From contig NZ_PNEO01000017.1 in assembly GCF_002870125.1 (NCBI RefSeq), forward strand, positions 1 through 64,000: a stretch of DNA of 64,000 nt. The letters run 5' to 3'. This document shows positions 44,681-52,352 of this stretch, in pieces. Source of the DNA: Burkholderia sp. WAC0059 (GTDB lineage Bacteria > Pseudomonadota > Gammaproteobacteria > Burkholderiales > Burkholderiaceae). The notes beneath the pieces are model-generated. The model did not search any database, had not been told where the DNA came from, and worked only from the letters and a program-made list of their open reading frames with translations. The translations under genes were made by a program, and so were the position numbers. Numbering within the stretch: the first letter of the stretch is position 1; each line of letters begins with the position of its first letter.

Positions 44681-45223
44681 ATGTCACATCGACTGCCCTC
44701 CTCCCCTCCTTCGCCGGGCAACCCGCCGCCGGACGCCCGGGCGCGCGCGGCCGAGGCCGCCGACGCGCCCGAGCCGCTCGGGCCCGACGATCCGCTCGCG
44801 CCGCTGCCGTTCAATCCCTACAAGGGCAACCGCGGGCTGACCCGCGCCTGGCACGCGCTGAAGTATTCGCTGGCCGGCCTGCGCGTCGCCATCCGCGAGG
44901 AAAGCGCCTTTCGCCAGGAGCTGACGCTCGCCGCGATCCTGCTGCCGATCGGCGCCATCGTGCCCGTCGAGCCCGTCTCGCACGTGCTGCTGCTCGGCTC
45001 GGTGTTGCTCGTGCTGATCGTCGAGCTGCTCAATTCGAGCGTCGAGGCCGCCATCGACCGCATCTCGCTCGAGCGGCACGAGCTGTCGCGCCGCGCGAAG
45101 GATCTCGGCAGCGCGGCCGTGACGATCGCGCTGCTCGCCTGCGTGATGACGTGGGTGCTGCTGCTCGTGCCGGTGTTCGGTCCGCCGTTCGTCAACTGGT
45201 TGCGCACGCTCTCCTCGCACTGA
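44681..45223 (+). CDS. dgkA: diacylglycerol kinase
   Basis: A 180-residue prokaryotic diacylglycerol kinase. After a Pro/Ala-rich N-terminal extension of about 45 residues come NPYKGNRGLTRAWHALKYSL, REESAFRQELTLA (active-site Glu) and VELLNSSVEAAIDRIS (Glu of the metal site), with three transmembrane helices. It phosphorylates diacylglycerol to phosphatidic acid. The ATG at 44681 is chosen. A possible -10 (GATACT, 44651-44656) lies between it and an in-frame upstream ATG at 44543. Placement after the PlcP and glycosyltransferase genes suits recycling of diacylglycerol. Confidence 0.9.
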   Translation: MSHRLPSSPPSPGNPPPDARARAAEAADAPEPLGPDDPLAPLPFNPYKGNRGLTRAWHALKYSLAGLRVAIREESAFRQELTLAAILLPIGAIVPVEPVSHVLLLGSVLLVLIVELLNSSVEAAIDRISLERHELSRRAKDLGSAAVTIALLACVMTWVLLLVPVFGPPFVNWLRTLSSH

Positions 45224-45318
45224 CCGCCCTCGCTGCCCCGCCCCGTCGTCCCCGGGACGATCCCCGACTCCCGGACAATCCCGTGCGCGCCGCGCCGATT
45301 GCGCAAAAAAGGCCGGTT

Positions 45319-45324
45319 TATAAT
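45319..45324 (+). promoter_or_regulatory. -10 element for the TetR-LOG operon
   Basis: A perfect TATAAT at 45319-45324, with no good -35 at 16-18 bp. It would give a leader of about 90 nt before the TetR-type ATG at 45422. Confidence 0.45.
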
Positions 45325-45421
45325 CGGACGACACCTTCAGAAGAAAACCAACCGCATCCGGGCAGCTCACGCAGCAGCAGTGCCGCCGCGCGGACCGCCC
45401 AGCATTTCAGGGCCGGACGAC

Positions 45422-46162
45422 ATGGAAGCCAAACCTCCCCGACGCACCCGCGAACGGATCCTTGAACTGTCGTTGAAACTGTTCAACGAAATCGGCGAGC
45501 CGAACGTCACGACGACGACGATCGCCGAGGAAATGGAAATCAGCCCAGGCAACCTGTACTACCACTTCCGCAACAAGGACGACATCATCAACAGCATCTT
45601 CGGCCAGTTCGAGCAGGAGATCAGCAAACGATTGCGCTTCCCGGACGATCACCGCGCGACGATCGACGAGATGTGGTCCTATCTGCAGTACATGATCGAC
45701 TTCACCTGGCGTTACCGCTTCCTCTACCGCGACCTGAACGATCTGCTCGCGCGCAACCGCACCCTCGAAACGCAGTTCAAGCAGATCATCAGCCACAAGG
45801 TGCGCTTCGCCGGGCAGTTCTGCGAGCAGCTCGTCGCCGACGGGGAAATGGTCGCGACGCCGGAGGAAATCGGCGTGATCGGGACCAACATCGGCGTGAT
45901 CGCGACCTACTGGCTCTCGTACCAATACGTGATGAACCCGCGCAAGTACAACGAGCAGGAGACGATCCGCGCCGAGCTGCACCAGGTGAGCGTGCAGATC
46001 GTCTCGCTGATGGCGCCGTACCTGCGCGGCCGCTCGCGGCAGTTGTTCGACGACCTCGTCTCGGGCCGGCTGCCGGGACGCGCGTTCCACGACTACCTGC
46101 CGCCGCGCGAGAACGCCGACGGCGCGCTCCGCTCAACCGGCACGAAGGACATCCGCGAATGA
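45422..46162 (+). CDS. TetR/AcrR family transcriptional regulator
   Basis: A 246-residue regulator. Residues about 7-53 form the TetR helix-turn-helix (RERILELSLKLFNEIGEPNV, then ISPGNLYYHFRNKDDII). The C-terminal part is the ligand/dimer domain, with an aromatic-rich stretch (WRYRFLYRDLNDLLARN) typical of a Burkholderiales TetR subgroup. ATG 45422 is the family start. Its last codons overlap the LOG gene (ATGA), so the two are co-translated. The inducer is unknown. Confidence 0.92.
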   Translation: MEAKPPRRTRERILELSLKLFNEIGEPNVTTTTIAEEMEISPGNLYYHFRNKDDIINSIFGQFEQEISKRLRFPDDHRATIDEMWSYLQYMIDFTWRYRFLYRDLNDLLARNRTLETQFKQIISHKVRFAGQFCEQLVADGEMVATPEEIGVIGTNIGVIATYWLSYQYVMNPRKYNEQETIRAELHQVSVQIVSLMAPYLRGRSRQLFDDLVSGRLPGRAFHDYLPPRENADGALRSTGTKDIRE

Positions 46163-46743
46163 AGGCAGTGTGCGTTTACTGCGGCTCCGCCCGCGGCGCC
46201 AATCCCGTCTACGCGCAGGCCGCGAAGGCGTTCGGCCGCGCGCTCGTCGGCGCCGGGCTCGCGCTCGTCTACGGCGGCGGCAAGGTCGGCCTGATGGGCG
46301 CGATCGCCGACGAGGTCATGGCGGGCGGCGGCCGCGCGATCGGCGTGATCCCCGAGCTGCTCGTCGACCGGGAAGTGGGACACGACGGCCTCACCGAGCT
46401 CCACGTCGTGCCCGACATGCATCACCGCAAGAAGATGATGGCCGACCTCTCGGACGCGTTCGTCGCGCTGCCGGGCGGCGCGGGCACGCTCGAGGAACTG
46501 TTCGAGGTCTACACGTGGGCGCAGCTCGGCTATCACCGCAAGCCGATCGCCGTGCTCAACATCGACGGCTACTACGACCCGCTCGTCGCGATGCTGCGGC
46601 ACACCGTGGACGAGGGCTTCATGCGTCCGGACTGCCTCGACCTGCTGCAATTCGCTGCCGATCCCGACGCGCTGATCGCGACGCTGCACGATTACCGGCC
46701 GGCCATGCAGGACAAGTGGTCCGGAATGCGCGACGCGGTATAG
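46159..46743 (+). CDS. LOG family protein (TIGR00730; nucleoside 5'-monophosphate phosphoribohydrolase)
   Basis: A 194-residue Rossmann-fold protein of the LOG / lysine-decarboxylase-like group. The diagnostic motif PGGAGTLEELFE is present, with GGGKVGLMG and MHHRKKMMADLSDAFVALPG around it. Family members hydrolyse cytokinin riboside 5'-monophosphates or other nucleotides (YgdH/PpnN relatives hydrolyse purine nucleotides). Coupled to the TetR gene by a 4-nt overlap. The physiological substrate in this organism is not shown. Confidence 0.93.
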   Translation: MKAVCVYCGSARGANPVYAQAAKAFGRALVGAGLALVYGGGKVGLMGAIADEVMAGGGRAIGVIPELLVDREVGHDGLTELHVVPDMHHRKKMMADLSDAFVALPGGAGTLEELFEVYTWAQLGYHRKPIAVLNIDGYYDPLVAMLRHTVDEGFMRPDCLDLLQFAADPDALIATLHDYRPAMQDKWSGMRDAV

Positions 46744-46791
46744 ACCGGCACGGCGGCAGGTCTCGACAAACGACGAACGGAGGAGACGACG

Positions 46792-47538
46792 ATGAGCAAG
46801 GTGGTCCTGATCACGGGCGCGAGCCGCGGCATCGGCCGCGCCAGCGCGAAACTGCTCGGCGAACGCGGCTGGACCGTGGGCGTCAACTATCGGCACAACG
46901 CGCGCGCGGCCGAAGAAACGGCCGACGAAGTCGCCCGCGCCGGCGGCACGGCGCATCTGCTGCCCGGCGACGTCGCGAACGAGACCGACGTGATCGCCAT
47001 GTTCGAGGCGCTCGAAAAAATCCACGGCCGGATCGACGCGCTAGTCAACAACGCGGGCATCGTCGCGCCCTCGGTCCCGCTCGCCGAAATGAGCGCCGAA
47101 CGGCTCAGGCGAATGTTCGACGTGAACGTCTACGGCGCCTTCCTCTGCGCGCGCGAAGCCGCCCGGCGAATGTCGAAGGATCGCGGCGGCAGCGGCGGCG
47201 CGATCGTGAACATTTCGTCGGCGGCCTCGCGCCTCGGCTCGCCGAACGAATACGTGGACTATGCGAGTTCGAAAGGCGCGATCGACACGATGACGATCGG
47301 CCTCGCCAAGGAGCTCGGCCCCCAGGGCGTGCGCGTGAATGCCGTGCGGCCCGGCCTGATCGACACCGAAATCCACGCGAGCGGCGGCCGTCCCGACCGG
47401 GCGGCGGCGCTCGGCGCGCAGACGCCGCTCGGCCGCGCGGGCGACGCGGTGGAAGTCGCGCAGGCCGTCGTCTGGTTGCTCGGCGACGCGGCCTCGTACG
47501 TGACGGGCGCGCTGCTCGACGTCAGCGGCGGGCGCTGA
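46792..47538 (+). CDS. SDR family oxidoreductase
   Basis: A 248-residue classical short-chain dehydrogenase/reductase. It has the nucleotide site TGASRGIGRA, NNAG, the catalytic Ser in VNISSAASRL and Tyr/Lys in YVDYASSKGA. It is similar to YgfF / glucose-1-dehydrogenase-like proteins. GGAGGAG (46780s) precedes the ATG. It is 48 bp after the LOG gene on the same strand and might belong to the TetR-controlled unit. The substrate is not predictable. Confidence 0.92.
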   Translation: MSKVVLITGASRGIGRASAKLLGERGWTVGVNYRHNARAAEETADEVARAGGTAHLLPGDVANETDVIAMFEALEKIHGRIDALVNNAGIVAPSVPLAEMSAERLRRMFDVNVYGAFLCAREAARRMSKDRGGSGGAIVNISSAASRLGSPNEYVDYASSKGAIDTMTIGLAKELGPQGVRVNAVRPGLIDTEIHASGGRPDRAAALGAQTPLGRAGDAVEVAQAVVWLLGDAASYVTGALLDVSGGR

Positions 47539-47578
47539 GGTCTGCCCGCGCGTCCCGGCGCTCTACGCTCTACGCCGC

Positions 47579-47989
47579 CTAACCGGCGCGATTGCGCATC
47601 CAGTCGGCCGTCTCGAAGAACGAGGTCAGCAAGCGCTCGCGCAACGGTTCGGCGAGCCCGACGTCCTCCATCGCCCACGCCATGCAGCGCAGCCACTGGT
47701 CGCGCTCGCCCGAAGCGATCGCGAACGGCAGATGCCGCGCCCGCAGCCGGGGATGGCCGAAGCGGCTGATGTAGTGATCCGGGCCGCCGAGCCAGCCGCA
47801 AAGAAACCAGAACAGCTTGTCGCGCGAGCCGTCGAGGCTCGGCGGATGCAGCGCCCGAATGCCGGCGAAGTCGGCTTCGAGATCCATGAGATCGTAGAAA
47901 CGGTCGATGAGCTCGCGCACGCGCGCCTCGCCGCCCACGAGCTCGAAGGCCGTCGGCTCGGCGGACGCTTCGTCGGTCGGGTCGGTCAT
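47579..47989 (-). CDS. group II truncated hemoglobin
   Basis: A 136-residue 2-on-2 globin. It is recognised by YDLMDLEADFAGIRALHPPSL, then SRDKLFWFLCGWLGGPDHYI and GHPRLRARHLPFAI, which contains the proximal His. W in WLRCMAWAM is the G8 Trp typical of group II. Such globins bind oxygen and may detoxify NO or peroxide. The ATG at 47989 is the family start; the frame is open upstream to 48064. It lies 97 bp after the FtsX-like permease. Confidence 0.92.
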   Translation of the reverse strand: MTDPTDEASAEPTAFELVGGEARVRELIDRFYDLMDLEADFAGIRALHPPSLDGSRDKLFWFLCGWLGGPDHYISRFGHPRLRARHLPFAIASGERDQWLRCMAWAMEDVGLAEPLRERLLTSFFETADWMRNRAG

Positions 47990-48085
47990 GCTGTCGATGC
48001 AAAAGGGAAAAAACGGAAAACGGGAACGCCGCGCCGGCCTGCTCCGGCCGGCGCCAGGCAGCAAAACCCGGGCGAAGCGCGCATT

Positions 48086-50692
48086 CTACGCGTCGCGCAG
48101 CGACTGCAGCGCCGGCCGGGCCAGCACGTGCCGCAGGCCCAGCCAGCCGCCGATGCCCGCGCACGCGACGCCGGCCGCGATGCCGGCGGGAACGAGCCAC
48201 GGGTCGAAGGCGAGATAGAAATCGAAAACCTCGGTGGCCAGCACCCAGCCGACCGCCTGCGCGCCGACCGCGGCCATGAGCCCGGCAAGCGCGCCGACCG
48301 CGATGAACTCGGCCACCTGCACCGCGCGCACCTGCTGATGCGACGCGCCGAGCGCGCGCAGCAGCGCGGACTCGCGCATGCGTTCGTCGCGCGTGCCCGC
48401 CAGCGCCGCGTAAAGCACCAGCACGCCGGCCGCGAGCGTGAAGATGAACAGGAACTGCACGGCGTCGATCACCTGCTCGAGCACGTGCTCGATCTGCGCG
48501 AGGATCGGCCCGACGTCGATGGCCGTCACGTTCGGCCAGGCGCCGACGAGGCCATCCACGACGCTGCGCTGCGAGGCCGGCAAATGGAAGCTCGTGATGA
48601 ACGTCGCCGGGAAGTCGTGCAGCAGCGCGGGCGGCATCAGCACGAAGAAGTTGACCCTGAACGAGCCCCAGTCGAGCTTGCGCACGCTCGTCACGGGCGC
48701 CTCGACCTCGAGCCCGGTCACGTCGAAGCGCAGCACGTCGCCGGGCTTCACACCGATCAGCTTCGCGAGCCCCGCCTCGATCGACAGCGCCGGCGCGCTC
48801 GCGTCGCCGTACCAGCTACCCGCCGTGATCCGGTTGTCGTCGGGCAAATGCGTCGTGTACGACAGGTTGAACTCGCGGTCCACGAGGCGGCGCGCCTGAC
48901 TGCTCGTGTAGTCGTCGGGATTGACCGGCTTGCCGTTGATCGCGATAAGCCGGCCGCGCACCATCGGCTCCAGGTCGACGTTCGCGATGCCGTGCGCGTG
49001 CAGCCAGGCGGCCACCGCGTCGCGCTGGTCGGGCTGGATGTCGATCAGGAACTCGTTGGGCGCGTCGGGCGGCGTCGACTGGCGCCAGCCCGCGATCAGG
49101 TCGTTGCGCGTCATCGCGATCAGCAGCAGACACATGAGGCCGATGGCGAGCGCCGTGATCTGCAGCGCACTCGCGCCGGGGCGCCGTTCGAGCGAGGCGA
49201 GCGCGTAGCGCCAGCCGATGCCCGCGTTGACGCCGCCGCCGAGCCGTCCGCGCGCGGTGCGCGCCGCCGCCCAGAGCGCGAGCCGCGCGAGGCCCGCGAA
49301 GAGGAGCAGCCCGGCCGCGAAGCCGCCCGCGACGATGCCGCCGAGCTTGAGCTCGCCGGCCGCCGCCACGAGCAGCGCGGCGAACAGTACGATGCCGACG
49401 GCATAGGCAAGCCAGGCGGTGCGGCCCGCCTCGCCCCACTCGCGCCGCAGCACGCGCACCGGCGGCACGCGTGTGAGCGGCAACAGCGGCGGCAGGGCGA
49501 AGCCGACGAGCAGCACGAGCCCCGTCGCGATCCCTTCCAGCGCGGGCAGCACGCCCGGCCGCGGCAGTTCGACGTCGATCAGGCTGCCGAGCCCGTCGAG
49601 CAGCAACAGATGCCCGCCGTACCCGAGCACGACGCCGATCGCGCCGCCCACGAGGCCCAGTGCCGCGAACTCGAGCACGAACAGCGCGCGCAGCGTGCGC
49701 TGGCTCGCGCCGAGGCAGCGCATCGCCGCGCAGCCGTCGAGGTGGCGCCGCGTATAGCGGTGCGCGGCCATCGCGATCGCCACGGCCGCAAGCAGCGCGG
49801 TCAGAAGCGAGACGAGCGTGAGGAAATGATGGGCGCGGTCGAGCGTCTGCCGGACCTGCGGCTGGCCGTCCTGCATCGATTCGAGTCCGACGCCGCGCAT
49901 CTTGCCGCCGTCGACGCGCGCGTGCGCCCAGGCGGCAAAGCGCGCGACGGTGGGGTCCGAGCCGGCCACGAGGAGCCGGTAGGTCACGCGGCTGCCGTAG
50001 GTGACGAGGCCCGTGGAGGGCAGATCGTCGGCGCGCATCATGACGCGCGGAGAGAAGCTCACGAAGGCGAAGCCGCGGTCGAGCTCCCGCGTGATGATCG
50101 CGCCGATCCGGAAGCCGTGCGTGCCGACCTGCACCGTGTCGCCGACGTGCAGCTTCAGCGCGTCGAGCAGTTGGCTATCGACCCAGACCGTGCCGGACGG
50201 CGGAATGCCGTCGGCCGCGTGGTCCGGCGCGCCGGGCGCCGGCGCGATCCGCAGCGCGCCGCGCAGCGGGTAGCCCGGCGAAACGGCCTTGATCGCCGCG
50301 AGACGCGATACGTTCTGCGCGGCCTGGCCCGGCGCGGCCGTGCCGACCATGCTCGGGAAGATCGCCGTCGTCGCGGTGCGCAGGCCGAGCAGGCGGGCCT
50401 CGTCGCCAAATTCCGCCTCGACCGGATGGTCGGCCCGCACGATGAAATCGGCGCCGATCATCTGCCGCGAATCGCGATCGAGCCCGCGCTGCAGGCGGTC
50501 GGCGAGGAAGCTGACGCTCGCGAGCGCCGCCACGGCCAGCACCAGCGCAAGCAGCAGCATCGTGAGCTCGCCCGCGCGCCAGTCGCGCAAGGTCATGCGG
50601 GCGGCCTGCCCGACGAGATCGCCCCAGCGCATGCGGCGCGACGGCGGAACGGCGGGGGCGGACGCCCCGGCGGGCAAAGTGCGCGGATTCAA
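48086..50692 (-). CDS. FtsX-like ABC transporter permease (YbbP-type)
   Basis: An 868-residue membrane protein with the duplicated MacB/FtsX arrangement: N-terminal helix, periplasmic MacB_PCD-like domain, three helices, then a further helix pair, a second periplasmic domain and three C-terminal helices. Similar to YbbP proteins. I chose TTG 50692 because GAGGAG lies 9 nt upstream and the codon overlaps the DUF4126 stop (TTGA); ATG 50632 is the alternative and has no ribosome binding site. No ATP-binding partner gene is adjacent, which is unusual, since E. coli ybbA sits beside ybbP. Confidence 0.85.
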   Translation of the reverse strand: MNPRTLPAGASAPAVPPSRRMRWGDLVGQAARMTLRDWRAGELTMLLLALVLAVAALASVSFLADRLQRGLDRDSRQMIGADFIVRADHPVEAEFGDEARLLGLRTATTAIFPSMVGTAAPGQAAQNVSRLAAIKAVSPGYPLRGALRIAPAPGAPDHAADGIPPSGTVWVDSQLLDALKLHVGDTVQVGTHGFRIGAIITRELDRGFAFVSFSPRVMMRADDLPSTGLVTYGSRVTYRLLVAGSDPTVARFAAWAHARVDGGKMRGVGLESMQDGQPQVRQTLDRAHHFLTLVSLLTALLAAVAIAMAAHRYTRRHLDGCAAMRCLGASQRTLRALFVLEFAALGLVGGAIGVVLGYGGHLLLLDGLGSLIDVELPRPGVLPALEGIATGLVLLVGFALPPLLPLTRVPPVRVLRREWGEAGRTAWLAYAVGIVLFAALLVAAAGELKLGGIVAGGFAAGLLLFAGLARLALWAAARTARGRLGGGVNAGIGWRYALASLERRPGASALQITALAIGLMCLLLIAMTRNDLIAGWRQSTPPDAPNEFLIDIQPDQRDAVAAWLHAHGIANVDLEPMVRGRLIAINGKPVNPDDYTSSQARRLVDREFNLSYTTHLPDDNRITAGSWYGDASAPALSIEAGLAKLIGVKPGDVLRFDVTGLEVEAPVTSVRKLDWGSFRVNFFVLMPPALLHDFPATFITSFHLPASQRSVVDGLVGAWPNVTAIDVGPILAQIEHVLEQVIDAVQFLFIFTLAAGVLVLYAALAGTRDERMRESALLRALGASHQQVRAVQVAEFIAVGALAGLMAAVGAQAVGWVLATEVFDFYLAFDPWLVPAGIAAGVACAGIGGWLGLRHVLARPALQSLRDA

Positions 50693-51306
50693 TCGTGCCG
50701 GCTCCTCAACGAACCAAAACGCGAGACCATGTGGGTCGCCATGCCCCGGAAGCCGCCCTGCACCCCGCGCCAGAGAAGCGGCAGCGCCCAGGCCGCGAGC
50801 AGCAGGAAGCCCGCGAGCAGCACGAGGAACAGCAACGGGACGAACATCGCGAGCAGCAGGCCGACGAACGTCAGGCCGTCCTCGGCGCCCGAGGCCACGA
50901 CGTTCGACACCGGCTCGGGCGAAAGGTTGATGAGCGCGCGCGTGCCGGCCTTCGCGAGATGCGCGGTGCCGGCGAGCGTGCCGCCCGCCAGCGCGGCGAC
51001 GGCGAGCAGCACGGGGTCGGCATGACCCAGGGCGCCCGCGGCGAGCACGGCGCCGGCAGGAATGCGGATGAAGGTGTGCAGCGCGTCCCAGAGCGAATCG
51101 AAGGCGGGGACCTTGTCGGCAAGGAACTCGAGCACCGTGAGCGCGGCGGCGAGGCCGATCACCCAGGGCGAGGCGAGGCCCGACAGCGTGTCGGGCAGAT
51201 GGATCAGGCCAAGCCGCTCGAGCACGCCGGCCATCAGGACGGTGAGATAGAGCCGCAGGCCGCTGCCCCAAGACAGGCCGGCTGCAACCGATAGGGATTC
51301 GAGCAT
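50689..51306 (-). CDS. DUF4126 family membrane protein
   Basis: A 205-residue protein with about five or six hydrophobic segments, matching DUF4126 (LSWGSGLRLYLTVLMAGVLE, GGTLAGTAHLAKAGTRALIN, PVSNVVASGAEDG). The function is unknown. GAGGAGG precedes the ATG at 51306. The stop overlaps the TTG start of the FtsX-like gene. A perfect TATAAT lies upstream at 51439-51444. Confidence 0.9.
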   Translation of the reverse strand: MLESLSVAAGLSWGSGLRLYLTVLMAGVLERLGLIHLPDTLSGLASPWVIGLAAALTVLEFLADKVPAFDSLWDALHTFIRIPAGAVLAAGALGHADPVLLAVAALAGGTLAGTAHLAKAGTRALINLSPEPVSNVVASGAEDGLTFVGLLLAMFVPLLFLVLLAGFLLLAAWALPLLWRGVQGGFRGMATHMVSRFGSLRSRHD

Positions 51307-51438
51307 GGCTGCCTCCTCGCGCGACGCGGGCCGCCCTGGCGGGGATCGTGCCGCGCGCGGCGCGAATCGGCGCCGCGGCCGCCGGCCCCGTCGTGCCAGC
51401 GGCGCGGAGTGAGTGTGACGATGATGGTGATGCGCTCC

Positions 51439-51444
51439 ATTATA
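51439..51444 (-). promoter_or_regulatory. -10 element for the DUF4126-FtsX operon
   Basis: A perfect TATAAT on the minus strand. The best -35 at 17 bp is TGCGGC, which is weak. Transcription would start near 51432, giving a 126-nt leader. Confidence 0.5.
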
Positions 51445-51482
51445 GCCACGCCCTGCGATGGGCCGCAGCCGCATGCACCGGC

Positions 51483-51504
51483 AAAGGCGGCCCGTGCGGC
51501 CGCC
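51483..51504 (-). terminator. terminator-like hairpin after the kdpE-like gene
   Basis: On the minus strand GGCGGCC pairs with GGCCGCC around a 5-nt loop, followed by TTTGC. The U-tract is short, so efficiency is uncertain. Confidence 0.55.
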
Positions 51505-51653
51505 GGGACGGAACGTGGTCGTTACGGGGGATTACCGGCTGCCGTCGGCGCGGCCGGTCGCGGCCCGCTTAGCGGCTCGCTTCCTGCGCTCGTCCCTGCC
51601 CCGTTTCCCGTCCTTTACGGTCATTTCGCGGCCCTTCCCCGCCGCCATGCCCT

Positions 51654-52352
51654 TCACAATGCCCCGACGAGCCGGTATCCGACGCCCGTTTCGGTCACGA
51701 TGTGCTCGGGCTGGGCCGGATCGTGCTCGAGCTTCTGCCGCAGGTGGGCCATGTAGATGCGCAGATAGTGGCTGCTCTCGACGTGCGACGGCCCCCACAC
51801 CTCGCGCAGCAACTGCCGGTGCGTAAGCACGCGGCCGGCGTCGCGGACCAGCGTGGCGAGCAGCCGGTACTCGATCGGCGTCAGATGGACGGGCTCGCCG
51901 TCGCAGGTGACAAGGCGCTGCGCCAGGTCGACGCTCACGGCGCCGAAGCGCACCACCGGGGTCGCGTCGGCGCCGCCCCGGTTGCGGCGGCGCAAATGCG
52001 CCCGAATCCGCGCGAGCAGTTCCGAGACGCCGAACGGCTTGGTCAGATAGTCGTCGGCGCCGGCGTCGAGCGCGGCCACCTTCTCGCTCTCCTGGGTGCG
52101 CGCGGACAGCACGATCACCGGCACGTCGCTCCAGCCGCGCAGTTCGCGAATCACGTCGAGGCCGTCGGTGTCGGGCAGGCCGAGATCGACGATCACGAGG
52201 TCGGGCTTGCGCGTCGCCGCCTCGACGAGCCCCGCCTTGCCGGTTTCCGCGTCGAACACGTCGATCCCCTCGCGCTCGAGCGACACGCGCACGAAGCGGC
52301 GAATCTGCTTCTCGTCTTCGATCAGCACGACGGCAAGGCCTGGATCACTCAT
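51654..52352 (-). CDS. kdpE: two-component response regulator, KdpE-like (OmpR/PhoB family)
   Basis: A 232-residue OmpR-type regulator. The receiver domain has E12/D13, phosphoacceptor D56 (IVDLGLPDTDG) and the conserved Lys in DYLTKPFGV. The winged-helix domain ends with RIYMAHLRQKLEHDP. Best resemblance is to KdpE. It overlaps the upstream sensor gene by 4 nt (ATGA). No kdpFABC genes are in the window, so control of a K+ pump is not established and the name rests on similarity. Confidence 0.88.
   Translation of the reverse strand: MSDPGLAVVLIEDEKQIRRFVRVSLEREGIDVFDAETGKAGLVEAATRKPDLVIVDLGLPDTDGLDVIRELRGWSDVPVIVLSARTQESEKVAALDAGADDYLTKPFGVSELLARIRAHLRRRNRGGADATPVVRFGAVSVDLAQRLVTCDGEPVHLTPIEYRLLATLVRDAGRVLTHRQLLREVWGPSHVESSHYLRIYMAHLRQKLEHDPAQPEHIVTETGVGYRLVGAL

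Larger units (their letters stand above)
51307..51653 (-). other. intergenic region between kdpE-like and DUF4126 genes
   Basis: This 347-bp region lies downstream of the kdpE-like gene and upstream of the DUF4126 gene on the minus strand. It contains a terminator-like hairpin (51483-51504) and the -10 element at 51439-51444. I found no coding sequence in it. Confidence 0.6.

Noticed and set aside
47732..51025. A 1,097-codon open frame on the plus strand opposite the FtsX-like permease.
   Set aside because: It is a codon-bias shadow of the real minus-strand gene. The sequence is low-complexity Arg/Ala/Glu and there is no ribosome binding site.
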